A stretch of 8,656 bases of DNA, taken from assembly GCA_947445495.1 (NCBI GenBank), contig CANFEI010000034.1:1-8656 (forward strand). The letters run 5' to 3'. Origin of the DNA: Alcaligenaceae bacterium (lineage in GTDB: Bacteria > Pseudomonadota > Gammaproteobacteria > Burkholderiales > Burkholderiaceae). Shown in pieces: positions 6,600-8,656 of this stretch (the stretch's first letter is position 1; each line of letters opens with the position of its first letter). The notes under the pieces are model-generated. The model searched no databases and was not told the origin of the DNA. It was given only the letters and a program-made list of their open reading frames with translations. A program made the position numbers and the translations under genes.

Positions 6600-6616
6600 A
6601 TGAAATTATATTTCAT
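6600..6616. promoter_or_regulatory. ATGAAAT-TAT-ATTTCAT palindrome over the likely -10 box of the lrp-type gene
   Basis: ATGAAAT (6600-6606) and ATTTCAT (6610-6616) are perfect inverted copies with three bases between. On the minus strand the centre contains a perfect TATAAT (6610-6605), about 50 bases upstream of the lrp-type start. No good -35 box is seen 17 bases further up (GTCTCA), which suggests help or control by a bound protein. A regulator bound here would cover the -10 box, the usual layout for self-repression. Confidence 0.5.
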
Positions 6617-6630
6617 GAATATTAATATGA

Positions 6631-6673
6631 GACTATTTATTTCATAAAAGTAACATTTATGAAATAAATAGTC
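6631..6673. repeat. Perfect 18-bp inverted repeat in the lrp-glmS control region
   Basis: GACTATTTATTTCATAAA (6631-6648) and its exact reverse complement (6656-6673) flank a seven-base spacer, AGTAACA. Each arm carries one copy of the ATTTCAT/ATGAAAT half-site also found at 6600-6616. The repeat is too AT-rich, and lacks a T-run, for an intrinsic terminator. It may be a double operator for the Lrp-type protein, or an RNA hairpin in the glmS leader if transcription begins upstream of it. Confidence 0.7.
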
Positions 6674-6703
6674 GACAAATATTGGCACAATAGCATGATC
6701 CTT

Positions 6704-6708
6704 AGGAG
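6704..6708 (+). promoter_or_regulatory. Ribosome binding site of glmS
   Basis: AGGAG lies seven bases before the ATG at 6716. This, with the need for Cys directly after Met, selects 6716 over the in-frame ATG at 6695, which would add seven residues and block the N-terminal cysteine nucleophile. Confidence 0.85.
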
Positions 6709-6715
6709 ACGCTTT

Positions 6716-8548
6716 ATGTGCGGAATCGTTGCTGCGGTCGCTTCGCGTGATATCACCCCAATCTTGGTCGAAGGCCTTAAGCGGCTCGAGTATCGCGGTT
6801 ATGACTCGTGTGGGGTGGCAGTCTACGATAACGGTGGGTTGCGCCGTGCGCGCAGCACCGACCGGGTTGCTGAACTGGCAGCGGACATCGCGCGCAACCA
6901 TATTGCTGGCTTCACCGGTATCGCCCACACCCGCTGGGCGACGCACGGCGCACCGGTCACGCGTAACGCCCACCCGCATTTTTCTGCTCTTGGGACCGAA
7001 GAACCGAGCGTTGCTTTGGTGCATAACGGCATTATTGAAAATCACGAGGCACTGCGCACGGAGCTGCAGGCGGCCGGTTTTACCTTTGAGAGCCAGACAG
7101 ACACCGAGGTGATCGCGCATTTGATCCGCCATGTGTATAACGGCGACTTGCTTGAGGCCGTACAGCAGACCGTACGTCGCTTGCATGGCGCGTATGCAAT
7201 CGCCGTATTTTGTCGCGACGAGCCGCATCGCATTGTTGCGGCTCGCCAAGGGTCACCTCTCGTGATCGGTCGCGGGAAGGAGGAAAACTTTTTGGCGTCC
7301 GATGCGTTGGCGCTTGCAGGCACAACGGATCAAATTATTTATCTTGAAGATGGTGATGTCGCAGATCTGCAGTTAGGAAACGTCTGGATCATGGATCAGG
7401 CGGGCAAACGAGTCGATCGGAAAATTAATACGGTGCATGTCCATACGGGTGCGGCGGAGCTTGGCCCATATCGTCATTACATGCAAAAGGAAATTTTTGA
7501 GCAGCCGCGCGCGGTCGGGGATACGCTGGAGGACGTCGAGTCCGTCACCCCCGAGTTGTTTGGTGCTGCTGCGCGAAAGATCTTTCAAGAAATTGATCGT
7601 GTGCTCATTCTTGCTTGCGGCACCAGCTACTACGCGGGCTTAACGGCGAAGTATTGGATTGAGGCGGTGGCGAAGATCCCTGTGGCGGTCGAAATCGCAA
7701 GTGAGTACCGCTATCGTGAAAGTGTGTCGCATCCTAAAACATTGGTCGTGACGATCTCGCAGTCCGGCGAAACGGCCGATACGCTTGCCGCACTCAAGCA
7801 TGCGCGAGGTTTAGGGATGGAACAGACCCTCACCATTTGTAATGTATCGACTAGCGCGATGGTGCGTGAGTGCAAGTTGGCTTACATCACTCGGGCGGGC
7901 GTTGAGATTGGCGTGGCGTCGACCAAAGCCTTTACAACACAATTGACGGCACTGTTTATGTTGACCTTGGCCTTGGCGCACGCGCATGGCCGGCTCTCCC
8001 AAGACCAAGAGGCGGCTCATGTCAAAGCGCTGCGCCACCTGCCCGCTGCGGTTAGCGCCGTGCTCGCACTTGAGCCACAAATCATGGCATGGGCTGATCG
8101 TTTTGCGACGAAAGAGAACGCCCTATTCTTAGGTCGTGGGATGCACTATCCCATCGCACTTGAGGGTGCGTTAAAGTTAAAAGAAATTAGCTATATCCAT
8201 GCCGAGGCCTACCCAGCCGGTGAACTTAAGCACGGGCCCCTAGCGTTGGTGACCGAGCTGATGCCGGTGGTGACCATTGCCCCCAACGACGCCTTGCTTG
8301 AGAAGCTGAAATCAAACATGCAGGAAGTACGCGCGCGCGGCGGTGAGTTATATGTGTTTGCAGACGCAGATACGAAGCTCGCGAGCAGCGAAGGTGTGCA
8401 CGTGATCCGTATGCCAGAGAACTACGGTTTGCTGTCCCCTATTCTGCACACGATCCCGCTGCAGCTGCTGGCCTATCACACAGCATGTGCCCGCGGCACA
8501 GACGTCGATAAGCCACGTAATCTGGCAAAGAGTGTGACGGTAGAATAA
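6716..8548 (+). CDS. glmS: Glutamine--fructose-6-phosphate aminotransferase (isomerizing), glucosamine-6-phosphate synthase
   Basis: GlmS makes glucosamine-6-phosphate from fructose-6-phosphate and glutamine, the first step to UDP-GlcNAc for peptidoglycan and lipopolysaccharide. The protein has 610 residues, almost exactly the E. coli length. After removal of Met1, C2 is the N-terminal nucleophile; HTRWATHG (71-78), HNGIIEN (103-109) and TDTE (128-131) complete the glutaminase domain. Two SIS sugar-isomerase domains follow: CGTSYYAG (301-308), SQSGETADT (348-356), then EGALKLKE (483-490) and HGPLA (506-510). K487, E490, H506 and K605 correspond to E. coli K485, E488, H504 and K603. The ammonia-channel tail ends [11 protein letters not shown]. 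All catalytic features are intact. No glmU lies next to it and I see no glmS ribozyme in the leader, as expected outside Gram-positives. The gene is divergent from the Lrp-type regulator, which may influence it. Confidence 0.98.
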   Translation: MCGIVAAVASRDITPILVEGLKRLEYRGYDSCGVAVYDNGGLRRARSTDRVAELAADIARNHIAGFTGIAHTRWATHGAPVTRNAHPHFSALGTEEPSVALVHNGIIENHEALRTELQAAGFTFESQTDTEVIAHLIRHVYNGDLLEAVQQTVRRLHGAYAIAVFCRDEPHRIVAARQGSPLVIGRGKEENFLASDALALAGTTDQIIYLEDGDVADLQLGNVWIMDQAGKRVDRKINTVHVHTGAAELGPYRHYMQKEIFEQPRAVGDTLEDVESVTPELFGAAARKIFQEIDRVLILACGTSYYAGLTAKYWIEAVAKIPVAVEIASEYRYRESVSHPKTLVVTISQSGETADTLAALKHARGLGMEQTLTICNVSTSAMVRECKLAYITRAGVEIGVASTKAFTTQLTALFMLTLALAHAHGRLSQDQEAAHVKALRHLPAAVSAVLALEPQIMAWADRFATKENALFLGRGMHYPIALEGALKLKEISYIHAEAYPAGELKHGPLALVTELMPVVTIAPNDALLEKLKSNMQEVRARGGELYVFADADTKLASSEGVHVIRMPENYGLLSPILHTIPLQLLAYHTACARGTDVDKPRNLAKSVTVE

Positions 8549-8656
8549 TGTGTGATGATTGGCGTTTAAGATCACAACCGTCGCAAAGACATCGACAGGA
8601 AAATTCGAAGTAGACCGCATATGCTAAAGCTAAAAAATAAACTTAAAACCTTACTG
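8549..8656. other. Intergenic tail after glmS
   Basis: This stretch shows no GC-rich hairpin with a T-run, so no intrinsic terminator for glmS is visible. A six-base inverted pair, TGTGAT (8551-8556) and ATCACA (8571-8576), is separated by 14 bases, too far apart for a CRP site. The last 50 bases become AT-rich. Confidence 0.4.
8621..8656 (+). CDS. Possible start of a further gene (12 codons, cut by the window edge)
   Basis: ATG at 8621 opens a frame MLKLKNKLKTLL that runs to the edge. The lysine-rich start followed by leucines would suit a signal peptide or membrane anchor of a downstream protein. GAAG at 8607-8610 is a poor, rather distant ribosome binding site. Too little is present to name a family, and chance is not excluded. 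Confidence 0.3.
   Translation, partial: MLKLKNKLKTLL

Noticed and set aside
6682..6697. Sigma54 promoter suggested by TTGGCACA before glmS
   Set aside because: The downstream GC element is not at the required 10-base spacing from GG. The same 8-mer also appears at 2010-2017 and, on the minus strand, inside the permease gene at 429-436, without a shared context.
6695..6715. Earlier in-frame ATG of glmS
   Set aside because: It would add seven residues before the catalytic Cys, which must follow Met1, and would include the ribosome binding site in the coding sequence.
6551..7249. 232-codon minus-strand open frame reaching into the lrp-glmS region
   Set aside because: About 530 bases are antisense to the secure glmS coding region, its protein has no recognisable motifs, and the remainder crosses the regulatory repeats.
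8551..8576. CRP-like site TGTGAT...ATCACA after glmS
   Set aside because: The spacing between the arms is 14 bases, while CRP half-sites TGTGA and TCACA need about six.
8548..8613. 21-codon frame overlapping the glmS stop as TAATG
   Set aside because: Very short, arginine- and glutamine-rich, with no motif or conserved context; likely chance.

Overview
The window has the look of a Gram-negative proteobacterial chromosome of moderate GC content, most likely a betaproteobacterium of the Burkholderiales type. This rests on gene style only: a COG1840-type binding protein, an MmgE/PrpD enzyme, an FCD-type GntR regulator, and an Lrp/AsnC gene divergent from glmS. No rRNA or marker gene confirms the taxonomy. 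The window is densely coding, with no gene-free stretch over 300 bases, and I see no tRNA, rRNA, insertion sequence, phage gene or CRISPR array.

Layout. (1) Bases 1-1914, minus strand: an ABC importer operon, with a periplasmic substrate-binding protein first (1914-820), then a permease (746 to beyond the left edge). A 12-bp intercistronic stem-loop lies between them. (2) Bases 1915-2056: a 142-bp divergent promoter region holding a 40-bp two-block dyad. (3) 2057-2938, plus strand: a beta-hydroxyacid dehydrogenase of the 3-hydroxyisobutyrate dehydrogenase family, overlapping the next gene tail to tail. (4) 6554-2913, minus strand: four closely spaced genes, lrp/asnC-type regulator, D-2-hydroxyacid dehydrogenase, GntR/FCD regulator and MmgE/PrpD family enzyme. 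(5) 6555-6715: an AT-rich divergent control region with repeated ATGAAAT half-sites and a perfect 18-bp inverted repeat. (6) 6716-8548, plus strand: glmS, the housekeeping glucosamine-6-phosphate synthase. (7) 8549-8656: a short tail that may hold the first 12 codons of another gene.

How the genes may work together. The importer, two dehydrogenases from unrelated folds (6PGDH-like and D-isomer-specific), an MmgE/PrpD dehydratase/isomerase-like enzyme and a GntR/FCD repressor form a plausible inducible cassette for uptake and breakdown of a hydroxylated or branched carboxylic acid. The substrate cannot be read from the sequence, and key motifs in the enzymes differ from the best-known members. 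The Lrp-type gene probably controls itself, and perhaps glmS and the downstream cassette, through the AT-rich half-site cluster. Only glmS has an exact function that I regard as certain.
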